Source: Musa acuminata AAA Group
Taxonomy: Eukaryota; Streptophyta; Magnoliopsida; Zingiberales; Musaceae
DNA: 64,000 nt
Assembly (NCBI RefSeq): GCF_036884655.1
Contig: NC_088359.1
Span: 14,055,501-14,119,500 of the forward strand
Direction: 5' to 3'
In this document: piece after piece, positions 10,950-22,026 of the stretch
Position numbering within the stretch: the first letter of the stretch is position 1
Layout: the number at the start of each line of letters is the position of its first letter
The notes under the pieces: generated by a model
What the model saw: only the letters and a program-made list of their open reading frames with translations
Told to the model about the DNA's origin: nothing
Databases searched by the model: none
Position numbers and translations under genes: made by a program

Positions 10950-11871
10950 TCAAGAGAGTTGAGTTACTCACCTTGTAGTCGAAGCCCGTCAAAGCCCAAT
11001 TCGCCGTTTCGCCTTTGGAAGTTTTTGATTCATCCTTGGTTGCCTTCCTCTTCTTTGGCCTCTTCCTCCGTTCAAGTTCATTGTTTATTTTAGATTTTTA
11101 TTTAATAAACTAATTAAGATTTAGTGTTCGAAGTTCAAGTTCAACATTGTCCTCATCACTTGAGTCATCGCTCAAGTGGTATTCATTTGTCCGGAGTTCC
11201 AAATCCTTCCTATTCTTTGGAAGGTGATTTTGTTCATCATGTTCATCATGTGTATTGTGAACCATTTAATATGTCATCAATGAACCAATTAGTTCTTCAA
11301 GTGAAAAAATATTTAAATCTTTTGTTTCTTGTATTGCGGTTATTTTAGGATCCCACCTTTTTGGAAGAGATCTTAAGATCTTGCTCACGAGATCAAAATT
11401 CGAAAAAGATTTACCAAGAACACTTAGATTATTGACGACATCCGTGAAACGGGTGTACATGTCGCCTATAGTCTCGCTTGGTTGCATTCGAAAAAGCTCA
11501 AAATCATATAATAAAATGTTAACTTTCGAGTCTTTGACTCTACTAGTTCCCTCGTGCGTGATTTCAAGTGTTCGCCAAATATCAAAAGCCATTTCGCATG
11601 TTGAAATCCGATTGAACTCAGTTTTGTCCAAAGCGCAAAATAAGGAATTCATAGCCTTTGCGTTTAAAGAAAAATACTTCTTCTCCAAATCCGACCATTC
11701 ATTCATCGGTTTAGAGGGAAGTTGAAAACTGTTTTCAATGATATTCTATAAATCCAAATTCATAGAAATCAAGAAAACTCTCATTCGAGTTTTCCAATAA
11801 GTGTAGTCCAATCCGTTAAACAACGGTGGACGAAAAACCGATAAGCCCTCTTGAAAGCCATGAAGAGCCAT
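10950..11871 (-). pseudogene. gag: Element B gag, truncated type without zinc knuckle
   Basis: The minus-strand ATG is at 11869-11871, 35 bases from the primer site. The N-terminus (MALHGFQEGLS...) is nearly identical to that of J and Z. The UBN2 core includes NEWSDLEKKYFSLNAKAMN and TRFTDVVNNL. A TGG-to-TAG change near residue 44 (about 11740) stops the frame, which then stays open over 147 codons (11266-11706). The C-terminal part has an acidic SSDED-type stretch and a lysine/arginine-rich segment but no CCHC knuckle. It ends with a short tail (EIT-stop) homologous to that of J, just after AAG|GTGAGT at 10966-10974, a perfect splice-donor look-alike. Confidence 0.85.
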
Positions 11872-11906
11872 TTCTCTCGGTGTAAATCCGAAATGAGAAA
11901 TACCGG

Positions 11907-11918
11907 GCTCTGATACCA
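11907..11918 (-). other. Primer binding site of B
   Basis: GCTCTGATACCA on the plus strand, so TGGTATCAGAGC on the minus strand, next to the LTR that starts at 11921. Confidence 0.93.
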
Positions 11919-11920
11919 AT

Positions 11921-13472
11921 TGTTAGGATCGGAGCGGCACTAAGAGGGGGGGGGGGTGAATTAGTGCAGCGGATTAAAACTTTGGTTTTGATAAATCTTT
12001 CGTATGATGAAATCGTAATATCAATGGAAACCGATTTTAGAAGCTTGATAACTTAGAAACGTATGGAAGCGTAGTAACTAAGTAGAGAAGTTTGCAGTAT
12101 GTAAATGGCAAGAGAAGGATGCAAACTAGATAATGCAGCAGTTTTTAAAGTGGTTCGGTCACAATGACCTACATCCACTTGCGAAGCCTTCTTCGAAGAG
12201 GCTTCCAACTTCCACTAGCAAATTTCTTGTAGGGGAAGGACTAATACCCCTCTTACAACCTTTACAAGTGGTTCACCCTCTTACAATTCTTTTCAACAAG
12301 ATGGGAGGAGGTGAACACTTAAGCAATATGAAAAACAAGGCTTGCAAAGACTATTCTAAGGCTCTTAACTCAAACTATTGCTTTTCAAAAGGTTGTGATC
12401 TCAGTTGAGATTTGAGGGGTATTTATAGGCCTCAAGAGGATTCAAATTTGGGCTCCAAAATTTCAATTCTCTTTGGTTCCCAATGCTAGCGGTGCCACCG
12501 CCTAGCTCTCGGGTGCTGGGCGGTGCCACCGCCTGGCTCTCGGGTGCTAGGCGGTGCCACCGCCTACATTATTTCAGCTCACTGGTTGGGCTCCAAAATT
12601 AGCCTAAACCGGTCCGAACTAGAGCCCAATTGGCCCCTACTTGGTTTATAGGATTAACACCTAATCCTAACCCTAAGTAATGTGCTAACTACGAATTTAA
12701 AGACATTTTCTAAGCTATTACAAAGTCCGTAAGTCAAGACTTCTTCCGGCGAGCTTCCGACGAACTTCCGACGGTTTTCCGATAAACTCTCAGAAACAAT
12801 TTTGCGGACTCCCGGCAAGCTCCTAGACTTCATGATTTGATCTTGACGAGTTCCAACGAGCTTCTTCGGCAAGCTCCGATATTTCTCGGCGAGCTTCGCG
12901 AACTTCCAACGAACCTTCCGGCGAGCTTCCGAAAAACCCTTCGGCAAGCTCCCTACTCATTCTCGGCTAGTTCCGGCAGCATTCCCGACGAACCTTCGGA
13001 CTTCTGTCGAATTCTCGAACTCGCAATGAATCCTTCGTGCTTGACTCCGACACTTTGTTTTGCTTTATGTCTTCATCGTTATCATAGTTAATCCTGCACA
13101 CACGAGCTAAAACTCTACTCCAATCTAGACAATTATTACAACGCGAATTGACATTCTGTTGCCTGGCATGTCTTTGGTTGGCGCTTCGTCTGATTCTTCG
13201 ATGCATCGTCCTCTCTTGCGGCTTGTTGCCCAATCGGCGGTTGACCTCCGTAACCCCGATATCCTTGGCGCAATTTCGCTCTCCTTGGCCCGATGCCCTA
13301 CGCCCGAAGCCTTCTGCCGTCCAATATCTTGATGTGATCTCCTCCGGCGCAACGTCAATTCCTCCTGCGTTAACTATCTAATCCTGATCGAGTAGACCTG
13401 CATCACTCAAAATGCAGTTTAAATTATAAATACATATCAAGTGGTTTCATCATCAAAATACGAGATTCAACA
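11921..13472 (-). repeat. Element B LTR (5' LTR on the minus strand)
   Basis: Partner of 7096-8645, ending correctly in ATTCAACA. The minus-strand TATA box is TATTTATA at 12420-12427. It has fewer palindromic GGCGGTGCCACCGCC units (12490-12560), arranged differently from the other LTR, so this block varies even within one element. Confidence 0.92.
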
Positions 13473-13477
13473 CACCT
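13473..13477. other. Target site duplication CACCT, right of B
   Basis: Identical to 7091-7095. A's pol continues in frame immediately after it. Confidence 0.93.
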
Positions 13478-14008
13478 CCACTAAGTTAGAAATTGATGAA
13501 AGTGGAGAAAGCTTCGATAAAAAAACTTATAGGGGCATAATAGGAAGTTTACTTTACCTCACTGCAACTAGACTAGATATCATGTTCAGTGTAGGACTTT
13601 GTGCTAGATTTCAATGAAACCCTAAGATATCTCATCTCAAAGCAGTTAAAAGAATACTTAGATATCAACAACCGAAGCTGAATATATTGCAGCAAGTGCA
13701 TGCTGTGCACAAGTTGTATGGATGAAAAACACCTTAGAAGATTATAAAGTTCATCTTTAAAATATTCCCATTAAATGTGATAACACAAGTGTAATATGTT
13801 TAACAAAGAATCCTATACAACACTCAAGAACAAAACATATTGATATTAGACATTACTTTATACGATATCATGTTACTAATCATGATGTAATCATAGAGTT
13901 CATTGACACTAAACATCAACTAGCTGATATTTTTACAAAACCTCTAAGTGAGGAACAATTTGATTTCATAAGAAGAGAATTAGGAATCTTGATGTGTCCG
14001 AATACATA
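13478..14008 (+). pseudogene. pol: Element A pol, RT end and RNase H, internally deleted
   Basis: Continues the RT connection region (STKLEIDESGESF, then GIIGSLLYLTATRLDI). The frame is broken near 13613 and again at about 13665, where sequence jumps into the RNase H part (TTEAEYIAASACCAQVV). Comparison with D (32386-32853) shows that roughly 240 bases, including the first RNase H aspartate region, are missing. The second half keeps CDNTS, HSRTKHIDIRH and LADIFTKPLSEEQF, the usual copia C-terminus, and ends near MCPNT-stop at about 14008. RNase H degrades the RNA strand during reverse transcription; this copy is dead. Confidence 0.85.
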
Positions 14009-15131
14009 AACTTGTTGAAATTATTTTTCGGACTTTATTGATTGATTGATCAATTTCACTTAATTGCTATGATGATTTTACACAATTACATGTTAGAAAT
14101 TATGTGTATGAATATAAATATTTCCATAATGATAAGCATATTTTATCTTCATGATCATATTTGAAAATCAATAGCACAGTCTCGTCCGAATGCATGAAAG
14201 TCTTAATTTCGTTTTCGGATTCTCTTAAAAATCGGAGTTTCTTGATACATTATCCTCTTTCGGACTTAATATAGCATATGTCATAACGAGTTTAATTCTC
14301 ATCATTGTTGACATATGAAATACATCTCTCATACACCTATGTGAAGAATATTCTTTAAAGAAATATATTTAATAAAATGATTCCTGATTATATGAATGAT
14401 AGTATTTTTTACTAACAAGGATTCGTTTCTAATACATATCTTGATCCTTGTGAAAATGAAGCAAGATTTAATCTCTCATCAATTTTAACTTCATTTAAAG
14501 TAAACTCACAAATAGATGGTCGAGATGCGGGGTAAAAACAGAATTGATATCTCCATGTCATGGTTGCATAATTGACTCACTATTGAAAATGACATGAACC
14601 TAGTAAAGGCATCACACTTATGCTCAAAATTCGCTTATATTGTTCTCCTGGTATCACAATTACCACACTTTTTGTTGATGACAAAGGGGGAGAAATATAT
14701 GAGTATTAATGCCATGCTTGCATCACCAAGAGATATATGAATTGATGTTATGATTGCCATAATTTGCTATGATTTCTATAATTTGCATTATGCCTTGTTT
14801 GTATCATGTAATGATATCAAAATCTTACTTCGCAGTTTTACATGTTGATATCTTACAATATGATGAATTGCTATTATTACCATCATTCAAACTTGTAATG
14901 TAAAATTTGAAAATGAATGTCAAGCCTTGACATCATCTTCAGAGAGATACATCATGATGGGAATCATGATGGGAGTATTGATAAGTTTAAATGATTTTAA
15001 CTTATAAATATGTCTCTTGAATTCAAAGGTTTTGAATTCAAGAATGACTTATCTCAAGTATGGCATATAGACAGGGGGAGTTAAGGTTAACTCCATTATC
15101 AATTGATTGCCATCGTCAAAAAGGGGGAGAT
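14009..15131 (+). repeat. Element A 3' non-coding region with polypurine tracts
   Basis: AT-rich and without a long ORF; I see no envelope-like gene. Three polypurine tracts occur: GACAAAGGGGGAGAAAT near 14685, ACAGGGGGAGTTAAG near 15071, and AAAAAGGGGGAGAT (15118-15131) directly before the 3' LTR, which should be the one used. At about 1.1 kb it is much shorter than the spacers of the gag-only elements. Confidence 0.8.
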
Positions 15132-15910
15132 TGTTGAATCTCGGATTTTGATGATGAAGTCAATTGTCATTTGTTATCTAATCTATATGTTGAGATAAGT
15201 ATGCTGGATTAACTACGATGAAAGTAAGATATGCAGCAGGAGTTGCGCCGGAGTCAAGACAATGATCACGTTGGGAGTTCGAGAGTTCGACGGAAGTTCG
15301 GACAGTCGTCGGAGGTTCTACGGGAACAAATCCGAGAAGTCCATGAGCTTGCCAAAGAAGCATGTCGGAACTCGCCAAGTGGATCGTCGCAAGTCTAGGA
15401 GTTTGCCGGAAGTCCGCAGGAGCATCACCGAGGGTTCATCGGATGATCGACAGAAGTTCGCCGGAAGCTCGTCGGAAGAAGCGATTGACGCACCGGAGCA
15501 AGTTACAGTAAATGTCTTAGGAAATATCGTAGTTAGCACAATGATTAAGTTGGAAATGGGAGGTGATCCCATTAACTTAATCTTGGGGCAATTGGGCCCC
15601 TGAAAAACCCAAATTGGGCCGACTAGATCAACCCATTCAGACCTTGATTTCTGCCAGGCGGTTCAACCGCCTCAGTCAGGCGGTGGTACCGCTTGAGCTC
15701 AGTCTTCGAGCTATGGCAGGAGGTGCAACCGCCCCTGACAGGAGGTGGCACCGCCTGGGCTCGGTCTCCGAGCTCTGGCTGAGCGGTGCAACCGCCTCAG
15801 TCAGGCAGTGGCACCGCCTTAGCTCAATCTTCGCGCTTTGGCAGGAGGTGCAACCGCCCCTGACAGGAGGTGGCACCGCCTAGAGGCTCAATCATCGAGC
15901 TTTGCCAGGC
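15132..15910 (+). repeat. Element A 3' LTR, first part (split by K)
   Basis: Starts TGTTGAATCTCGG and matches the 5' LTR to the palindromic repeat block (15655-15900), where K is inserted after CCAGGC. It continues at 20465. Confidence 0.92.
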
Positions 15911-16356
15911 TGACACAGACTTAGCTGGTTTTGCCTAAGTCGTGCGGCACCCTTGCCTGTCCGTCCACAAAGGTCAGCCTCCCCGAAGACTCCCATTGTC
16001 CCTTAGGACCAACAAAAGAGAGAACGGGCAAGAGAGAACGCCTGAATCGGGATCCACAAGCAATCATCTCCGAAAAACACTTCATAGACAATGCAAATTA
16101 CAAACAGACTTTACAAGCTCTGAACAGTGGCACAACAAAGGGTAAAATGGTCCATTACAGACCGAAAAGCTCTCTCACGTGTCCACATGACACAACCTTT
16201 ATTTACAAGCCTAAAGAGGCCACCAACACAACTAAAATGGGACTATTAAGCCTTCGGCCGCCCCTTTACATTCTGTACACGGCATGAACATGCCAAAAGA
16301 CACGGACACACATAAGCATTACATCCAACATCTTGTTGAGAAGTTTGTCCGTGACA
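15911..16356 (-). repeat. Element K LTR (3' LTR on minus strand)
   Basis: Plus strand runs from TGACACAGACTTAGC to TCCGTGACA. The 118-codon ORF at 15931-16287 recurs at 20039-20395 only because both lie in the LTR; it is not evidence of a gene. Confidence 0.9.
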
Positions 16357-19300
16357 TTCTCCCTCACTTATCCCTTCGACGTCCTCGTCGAAGCCTTTGT
16401 GAACACTGCAACTCTTCGCCTTTACTGAGTCTTCAATCTTCTGCTCCAGCTGCAATGCGCCTCCTGGCTCCCAACTGCTCTCCGTTGCTGTTTTTGAGTA
16501 GTCGAACCTTTGATCCGCCATGCTGCTTCAACTCACCAATGACTCTGACTCTGGTGTGGGGTTGGCTAAGTTGTGTTGATCCTCGTTGATTCCTGCGGAT
16601 CCACCAAATGAAGGAAAAGACCATCCTTACTGCGCCAGTTTCTCAAAATTTCCACATGCTGCTTGAACTGGGTGGATGCTTGTTGGAGCTTTAATGAGCA
16701 TCGCCTCGTAAACTTCTGAAGTTTTGGGTTCTTCCTCCACAAAATCTGCTCATTGACTCTTCTTTCAGTTAGTTGTCGCATCCAAGTAGGTTCGCATCAC
16801 TTCCGCTTTCGATTGGCATTTCGTTGGGAAATGACGCGGACAATCTACTCTCAGTAGCACTGATCACCGTTGGTGAGGATTTGACAACTATCGTCTTCCA
16901 TTATCTTCGCAGGGTCTTTGAACTTGTGCAGAGCTCCTCTGCTGGATAGATAAGAGAACTGGGGTACTCGGTTTCGCCCATTCTCTTAAGAGTTGAGAAG
17001 GCAAAGGTTACTTGACTTCGCCCGCCTCCTCGAGGTTGTACTTCACGCATCGAGCTGGTTACTGGCCATCGCCTGCTCTTTGCTCACACTTCTGAAGCAC
17101 TTGAAGTGTTTGCACTCCTTGCGTTGAGTTAGCTACTGTGATTCACCTTCTCAATGCCATTGAACTTCTGGAATGCAGGAAGTTTTCACCCCAACTTGGA
17201 GTAATTCTCTGATAGATGAGGTCGCCTCTGGGATTGTACCGTCTTCTCCATCAACCCTGCCGCCTACTCCACTGAGTAGCAAAGGTACAGCACCGCGTAC
17301 TGCCTGCTTCGTTCCTTGGTCGTGCACTCTTGCATGACCCGAAGTCCTTCACTTACGGCTATCTTGATGAGAAACTTGTTGACACCGGTCTTACGAAGTT
17401 TCTTGGCTTCTGCCCTTCAGCCTTGTCTCAGTACTTGGAGATTGCCTCTGCATGCTCCACCTCCTCGGCCCCTTTCACGACCAAACGCTCTCCCTCCATG
17501 AGAGCAAGGGATCAGTGACTTTCACAGAAGTCCCGCCTCTGCGGTACCATGGCGCTGCCATGCCCATGGCACTACTATCCGTCGCCTCGCCTCTGTATCC
17601 CCTTTCTTCACAATCAGTAGATATGTCTCCGTGACACTCCTCTGAGTCCACCTCCATTCTAACTAATGCTTGATTTTGGGTAGCTAAGTCCCTCTGGACT
17701 CGTCGTCACTTCCTCGCCCCTTTCGATCCCTGCTTTAACACCTCTGTGTTCTCCAAGCAGTCTGTTTGGTCGATGGAAAGACAGACTGCAACTCCCATGC
17801 ATGGCCTCTGCCATCGCGTTGTAGGGTTTGCACCAATTCTGTTCTCCTTAGTTTCCTTGGTAGCAACGTTCACTTACTCGACCTTGTCCTCTGACTTGTC
17901 GGGCTCCCTTAAGCGAATATTCGCTCTGGAGCAGTCCAACTCTCTAGCTGCTTCGATCATACCTCTGCATGATCAAGTCCCTCCCATGGAACTCACTGGT
18001 ACTTGCATTTGAACTTTTCCCTTGGTGGAACCCAGCCCCCATATGCTGATGACCAAGGTTTTCATCCGATGCAAAATTCGGTGCACGCCCGGAAGACCCG
18101 CCTCTGCGGTACCATGGCCTTCACTCCTTGAATCCATAGCCCTTCTTGCCGTCGTGTTGTTCACCAAAGCGGAGCTCCCAGTAGCTCCCGATCATACCTC
18201 CATATGATCTCATCCCTCACGGGACTATGTCGTGTGTGTCGCATTGCCACGAACTGTTCCACCACGATCCGCTGCACCATGTCGCCTCCTGGTGACATCT
18301 CCATTGCATTCTGATCCTTGTGGAATAAACTCGAATTGTGAACCCTCCATGTGTGGCCTTTGCCAATACATCGTAGGGTCTCCTCCACCTTCGATTTTGT
18401 TCGCTCCTTTGGCAATCGACCTTCATCCACCCACTCTTGGGTCACACCTAGATGAAGCACCGCTCTAGGACAGTCCGTCGCCTAGTAGCTCCCGAAGTCC
18501 ATCGACTTCACTGTAATTTGTGCACCATTGTCTGGATCCTGGGCCTCTGCCCCTACCAGCACAATCTCCGCTGCGCACTGCTTCCTTCATGGCAACTTGA
18601 ATGGTAACACTGTGGCATATTCTTCAAGAGTACCCGCCTCTGCGTCCTCTTGCCCCGTGCTAAGGTCTTCTGAACTCAACTTCGCCTCTGCAAATTGAGT
18701 CGCCTTAGTTCCTCCATCAAATGCACCTCCGAGATAAGGTGCATGTGCCCAGAAGCTCCCTTCGTTTTTGGCACCATGCAAGATGAGTCCACTCTGACAG
18801 AAAGAAGGACCCATGGAACAACATGATCCTACTCTTGCCTCTGCAAGAGTTCATGTCCTTGACCTCTGTCTAAGAAAAGCACTGTGCCTCTGCTCCATGT
18901 TCCAACTTCTATGCTGGCTCCCTTCATGCGGCTTGGGAATTTCGCCAAGTTACACCCAAGTTGCTCCGCTCCTCGTTTTCGCATTGAGTCGATGGTGGCC
19001 CTCGCTCCCACCATTCCACGGGTCAGCCCTCCCTTGAGTCCGATCTCCACATCGACTCCAAGTGTGCCTTCATTTGTGTTGCTCCCCCACTTGATCTCGC
19101 AATGCATCCACCAATGCATTCTCTCAAGCGAGATCATGCGGCGACTCCTCGCCGCTTGCTCAGTCCATCGAGCTTCGTGGAGTTGTTGTTTATTGAGGTA
19201 CTCCTCCTCAACATGTGAAGTCCGTCTCACATGATTCTCTCTCTGGAGAGCTGAGACTTATCCCTCCTGGATAACTGTCCTATTGGAGCAACATCTCTCT

Positions 19301-20018
19301 TCGTTTCGGAGACCACCATCCCCTTGGACTACTCCGATCTGCTGAGCAAACTATGCATTGTTCTGCCTCCTGCAAACGCACTTGCTAGATTGCGACTCCC
19401 CGTCAATACAGCCCCCGCTGCACCCCTCAAGGCCTAGCAACATGCTGAACTCATTGCGCACTTCAGCCTCCTACGGACGTATCCTTCACATGCCGAAGAG
19501 AAAGTTTCAATGCTCCATGGCGCCGAGTCTCGGTCGCCTTAGAATGGCCACGAACATTCCATCGTCCGCATACAAGCCCATGCATGAGTACCAAATTCTT
19601 CGAGTTAGCAATTCCCCTCACCTCTGTGAGCTTTGCATAACTCTTTTGGTCGTTGAGCAACTCATTCCGCCTTACATGGTCTCATTCTTGCCAAGCGCCT
19701 CGCTTGCCTAGAGCACCATCAAGTATAGTTGTCAACGTTGAGCCGTAGCTCAAACTCAGCCATCCCAACCTTTGTGCGCTCCAGATTCTTCCAAGCTTGC
19801 CTGTTCTCGTGGTACCTCTTGCGCGAAGGGTTGGCCATTCCTCTGAATGCCAATCTCAGATGCCCGCTCCTCTGAGCGACTCTTTTCCCTACATCTCCAT
19901 GCCCGTTTTCCCTCAAACGGTCGCGCGTGTGCTGACTGCCCTCAACGCAGCCCTGCTAGGTCCCCCACGTTTGCATGTCAAGTGTTTCTATGGGTGCTTG
20001 TCCTGCTCCAATACCATA
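16357..20018 (-). other. Element K interior, no recognisable coding domain
   Basis: About 3.66 kb of pyrimidine-rich (plus strand) sequence with many short ORFs in all frames, none matching a protein family I recognise. It has degenerate internal similarity: GCCTCTGCGGTACCATGG occurs near 17538 and 18097, and GATCATACCTC...ATGATC phrases near 17957 and 18191. The longest minus ORF (18829-19230, 133 codons, acidic and basic mix) has no visible motif. I see no polymerase or integrase signature. Confidence 0.65.
20005..20016 (-). other. Probable primer binding site of K
   Basis: Minus strand TGGTATTGGAGC, 2 bases from the LTR. It differs at two positions from the initiator tRNA-Met site TGGTATCAGAGC. 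Confidence 0.65.
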
Positions 20019-20464
20019 TGACACGGACTTAGCTGGTTTTGCCTAAGTCGTGCGGCACCCTTGCGTGTCCGTCCGCAAAGGTCAGCCTCCCCGAAGACTC
20101 CCATTGTCCCTTAGGACCAACAAAAGAGAGAACGGGCAAGAGAGAACGCCTGAATCGGGATCCACAAGCAAACATCTCCGAAAAACACTTCATAGACAAT
20201 GCAAATTACAAACAGACTTTACAAGCTCTGAACAGTGGCACAACAAAGGGTAAAATGGTCCATTACAGACCGAAAAGCTCTCGCACGTGTCCACATGACA
20301 CAACCTTTATTTACAAGCCTAAAGAGGCCACCAACCCAACTAAAATGGGACTATTAAGCCTTCGGCCGCCCCTTTACATTCTGTACAGGGCATGAACATG
20401 CCAAAAGACACGGACACACATAAGCATTACATCCAACGTCTTGTTGAGAAGTTTGTCCATGACA
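20019..20464 (-). repeat. Element K LTR (5' LTR on minus strand)
   Basis: Plus strand runs from TGACACGGACTTAGC to TCCATGACA, nearly identical to 15911-16356 and of identical length. Confidence 0.9.
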
Positions 20465-21368
20465 AGGCGGTGCAACCGCCAGATCTCGGAATTCCGGGAA
20501 TTGACAATTTTGAGCTCCAAATTCAAACTGGGGTAGGGCCTATAAATACCCCACCCTTTCAGCACTGAAAGGGCACCCAGAAACCACCGAAAATCTGATT
20601 TTACTTTGTGATTTTTAGAGCTCAAAAGTGTTGTATGAGTTGAAAGTTCTTCTTCCTCTTTTCTTCCAAGTTCTAATCTGTTAAGAGAGGAAAGGAAATT
20701 CTGTAAGGGTTGTCTCCTAAGCTTGTCAAAAGGAGTGAAACTGTAAAAGGGTGGTTGGCTTTCGCCTATTGAAGGAAGGCCTCTAGTTGACGTCGGTGAC
20801 CTCGTCGGTGGAGGAAGCCAAAAGTGGAGTAGGTCAAGATTGACCGAACCACTCTAAATCTCGATTTGCATTTACTTTGAGCATCTTATCTTTACTGCAA
20901 ACCTCCTCAAAAGCTTACTGCTTTCTGCGCATATATGATTGGGTTTCAAGCTTTGCACTTTCCGAATCGGCGTTTAGACGTAAATCATTTTTATCGTACG
21001 ATCATCATATTTCAATTTGCGTTTACGTTTTGATTTCTATCATAACTGCAAATTACCTTTATATCCTTGCTTTAACTACATCTCGCTTAATCAAGTGATT
21101 TACGAATCAGCATTTAGACGTAAATCAGTTTTTTCGTACGAATATCATATTTCAATTTGCGCCTACTATCTGATTTGAACCATAACTGCAAACTGCATTT
21201 ATATCTTTGCTGCATCTCGCTTAATCAAAAGTTAAAGTGATTTACGAATCGGCTTTCTTACTGAAATCACTTTTATCGAACGAACGCAGTTTTTTTTTAA
21301 TCGTAGAAGGTTTTCCGCTGCACTAATTCACCCCCCCCCCCCGCCTCTCAGTGCTCTTGATCCTAACA
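20465..21368 (+). repeat. Element A 3' LTR, second part
   Basis: Continues the LTR with GGCGGTGCAACCGCC, the TATA box TATAAATA at 20541-20548, a GGTCAAGATTGACC inverted repeat near 20832, and the terminal hairpin with a long C-rich loop (about 21320-21354). It ends GATCCTAACA and is followed by the duplicated CGATT. Confidence 0.92.
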
Positions 21369-21373
21369 CGATT

Positions 21374-21443
21374 TGTTGAAACCAATATTTTAATCCGTTG
21401 CACTAATTCACCCCCCCCTCTTAGTGCCGCTCCGATCCTAATA
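21374..21443 (+). repeat. Element Z 5' LTR, last 70 bases
   Basis: Resumes the LTR interrupted at 1466 (TGTTGAAACCAATATTTTAATCC...), including the GCACTAA...TTAGTGC hairpin. It ends GATCCTAATA, with the terminal CA mutated to TA. Confidence 0.88.
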
Positions 21444-21445
21444 AT

Positions 21446-21457
21446 TGGTATCAGAGC
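21446..21457 (+). other. Primer binding site of Z
   Basis: TGGTATCAGAGC, two bases after the LTR end. Confidence 0.93.
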
Positions 21458-21493
21458 CCGGCATTTCTCATTTCAGATTTACACCCGAGAGAA

Positions 21494-22026
21494 ATGGCTC
21501 TTCATGGCTTTAAAGAGGGCTTATCGGTTTTTCGTCCACCGTTGTTTAACGGATTGGACTACACTTATTGAAAAACTCGAATGAGAGTTTTCTTGATTTC
21601 TATGAATTTGGATTTATGGAATATCATTGAAAACAGTTTTCAACCTCCCTCTAAACCGATGAACGAATGGTCGGATTTGGAGAAGAAGTATTTTTCTTTA
21701 AACGCAAAGGCTATGAATGCCTTATTTTGCCCTTTGGACAAAAATGAGTTCAATCGGATTTCTACGTGCGAAACGGCTTTTGATATTTGGCGAACATTTG
21801 AAATCACGCACGAGGGAACTAGTAGAGTTAAAGACTCAAAAATTAATATTTTATTACATGATTTTGAGCTTTTTCGAATGCAACCAAGCGAAACTATAGG
21901 CGACATGTACACCCGTTTCATGGATGTCGTCAATAATCTAAGAGTACTTGGTAAATATTTTTCGAATTTTGATCTCGTAAGCAAGATCTTAAGATCTCTT
22001 CCAAAAAGGTGGGATCCTAAAATGCC
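21494..22026 (+). pseudogene. gag: Element Z gag, 3'-truncated
   Basis: Starts ATGGCTCTTCATGGC, the same start as B and J. TGG to TGA (YTYWKTR becomes YTY-stop-KTR) interrupts codon 27. After that the UBN2 core is open from 21581 (MRVFLISMNLDLWNIIENSF...) to about 22026 (LRSLPKRWDPKM), where homology to other Gag copies ends abruptly and the sequence passes into AT-rich spacer. The acidic/basic C-terminal part found in J is absent, so a further deletion has occurred. Confidence 0.86.

Larger units (their letters stand above)
7096..13472 (-). mobile_element. Element B: gag-only, non-autonomous Sirevirus-like element
   Basis: Complete minus-strand element of 6377 bases with LTRs of 1550 and 1552 bases and a perfect 5-bp target duplication, so its limits are certain. 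The 3275-base interior holds only a minus-strand gag beside the primer site and about 2.3 kb of AT-rich spacer. No protease, integrase, RT or RNase H motif is present in any frame. The layout matches J and G, and Z apart from a shorter gag, so it is a propagated structure rather than a chance deletion. It resembles what has been called TR-GAG in plants: LTR elements keeping Gag but lacking Pol. Mobility would need enzymes in trans from pol-bearing relatives. Confidence 0.9.
15911..20464 (-). mobile_element. Element K: LARD-like non-autonomous LTR element
   Basis: LTRs of exactly 446 bases each (15911-16356 and 20019-20464) differ at only a few positions, so the insertion is recent relative to its surroundings. 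The host sequence AGGC is found on both sides (15907-15910 and 20465-20468), a 4-bp duplication. A purine tract (minus strand AAGGGATAAGTGAGGGAGAA, 16357-16376) and a Met-like primer site on the other side show that it reads on the minus strand. The 3.66-kb interior has no recognisable Gag or Pol, as expected for a large retrotransposon derivative. Superfamily cannot be decided from this copy. Confidence 0.85.
1467..21368 (+). mobile_element. Element A: full-length Sirevirus-like Ty1/copia retrotransposon carrying nested insertions B and K
   Basis: Element A runs from TGTTGAATC to GATCCTAACA with LTRs of 1674 bases (1467-3140) and about 1679 bases (15132-21368 less K and its duplication). Its flanks are AGATT (1462-1466) and CGATT (21369-21373), a 5-bp target duplication with one mismatch. 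Removing B and K leaves about 8960 bases, a normal size for Sireviruses. Order: 5' LTR, Met-tRNA primer site, Gag, protease, integrase, RT, RNase H, AT-rich tail with polypurine tracts, 3' LTR. This copia order is read directly from the translated motifs. Several nonsense codons and frameshifts make it non-functional. It sits in the 5' LTR of Z. Confidence 0.9.

Noticed and set aside
14009..15131. Envelope-like gene after pol, as in some Sireviruses
   Set aside because: No long ORF or membrane/coiled-coil pattern between RNase H and the 3' LTR in A or D, and only low-complexity spacer in the others.
18829..19230. 133-codon minus ORF in K as a possible gag
   Set aside because: No UBN2, capsid or zinc-knuckle motif, and similar-length ORFs occur on the opposite strand.
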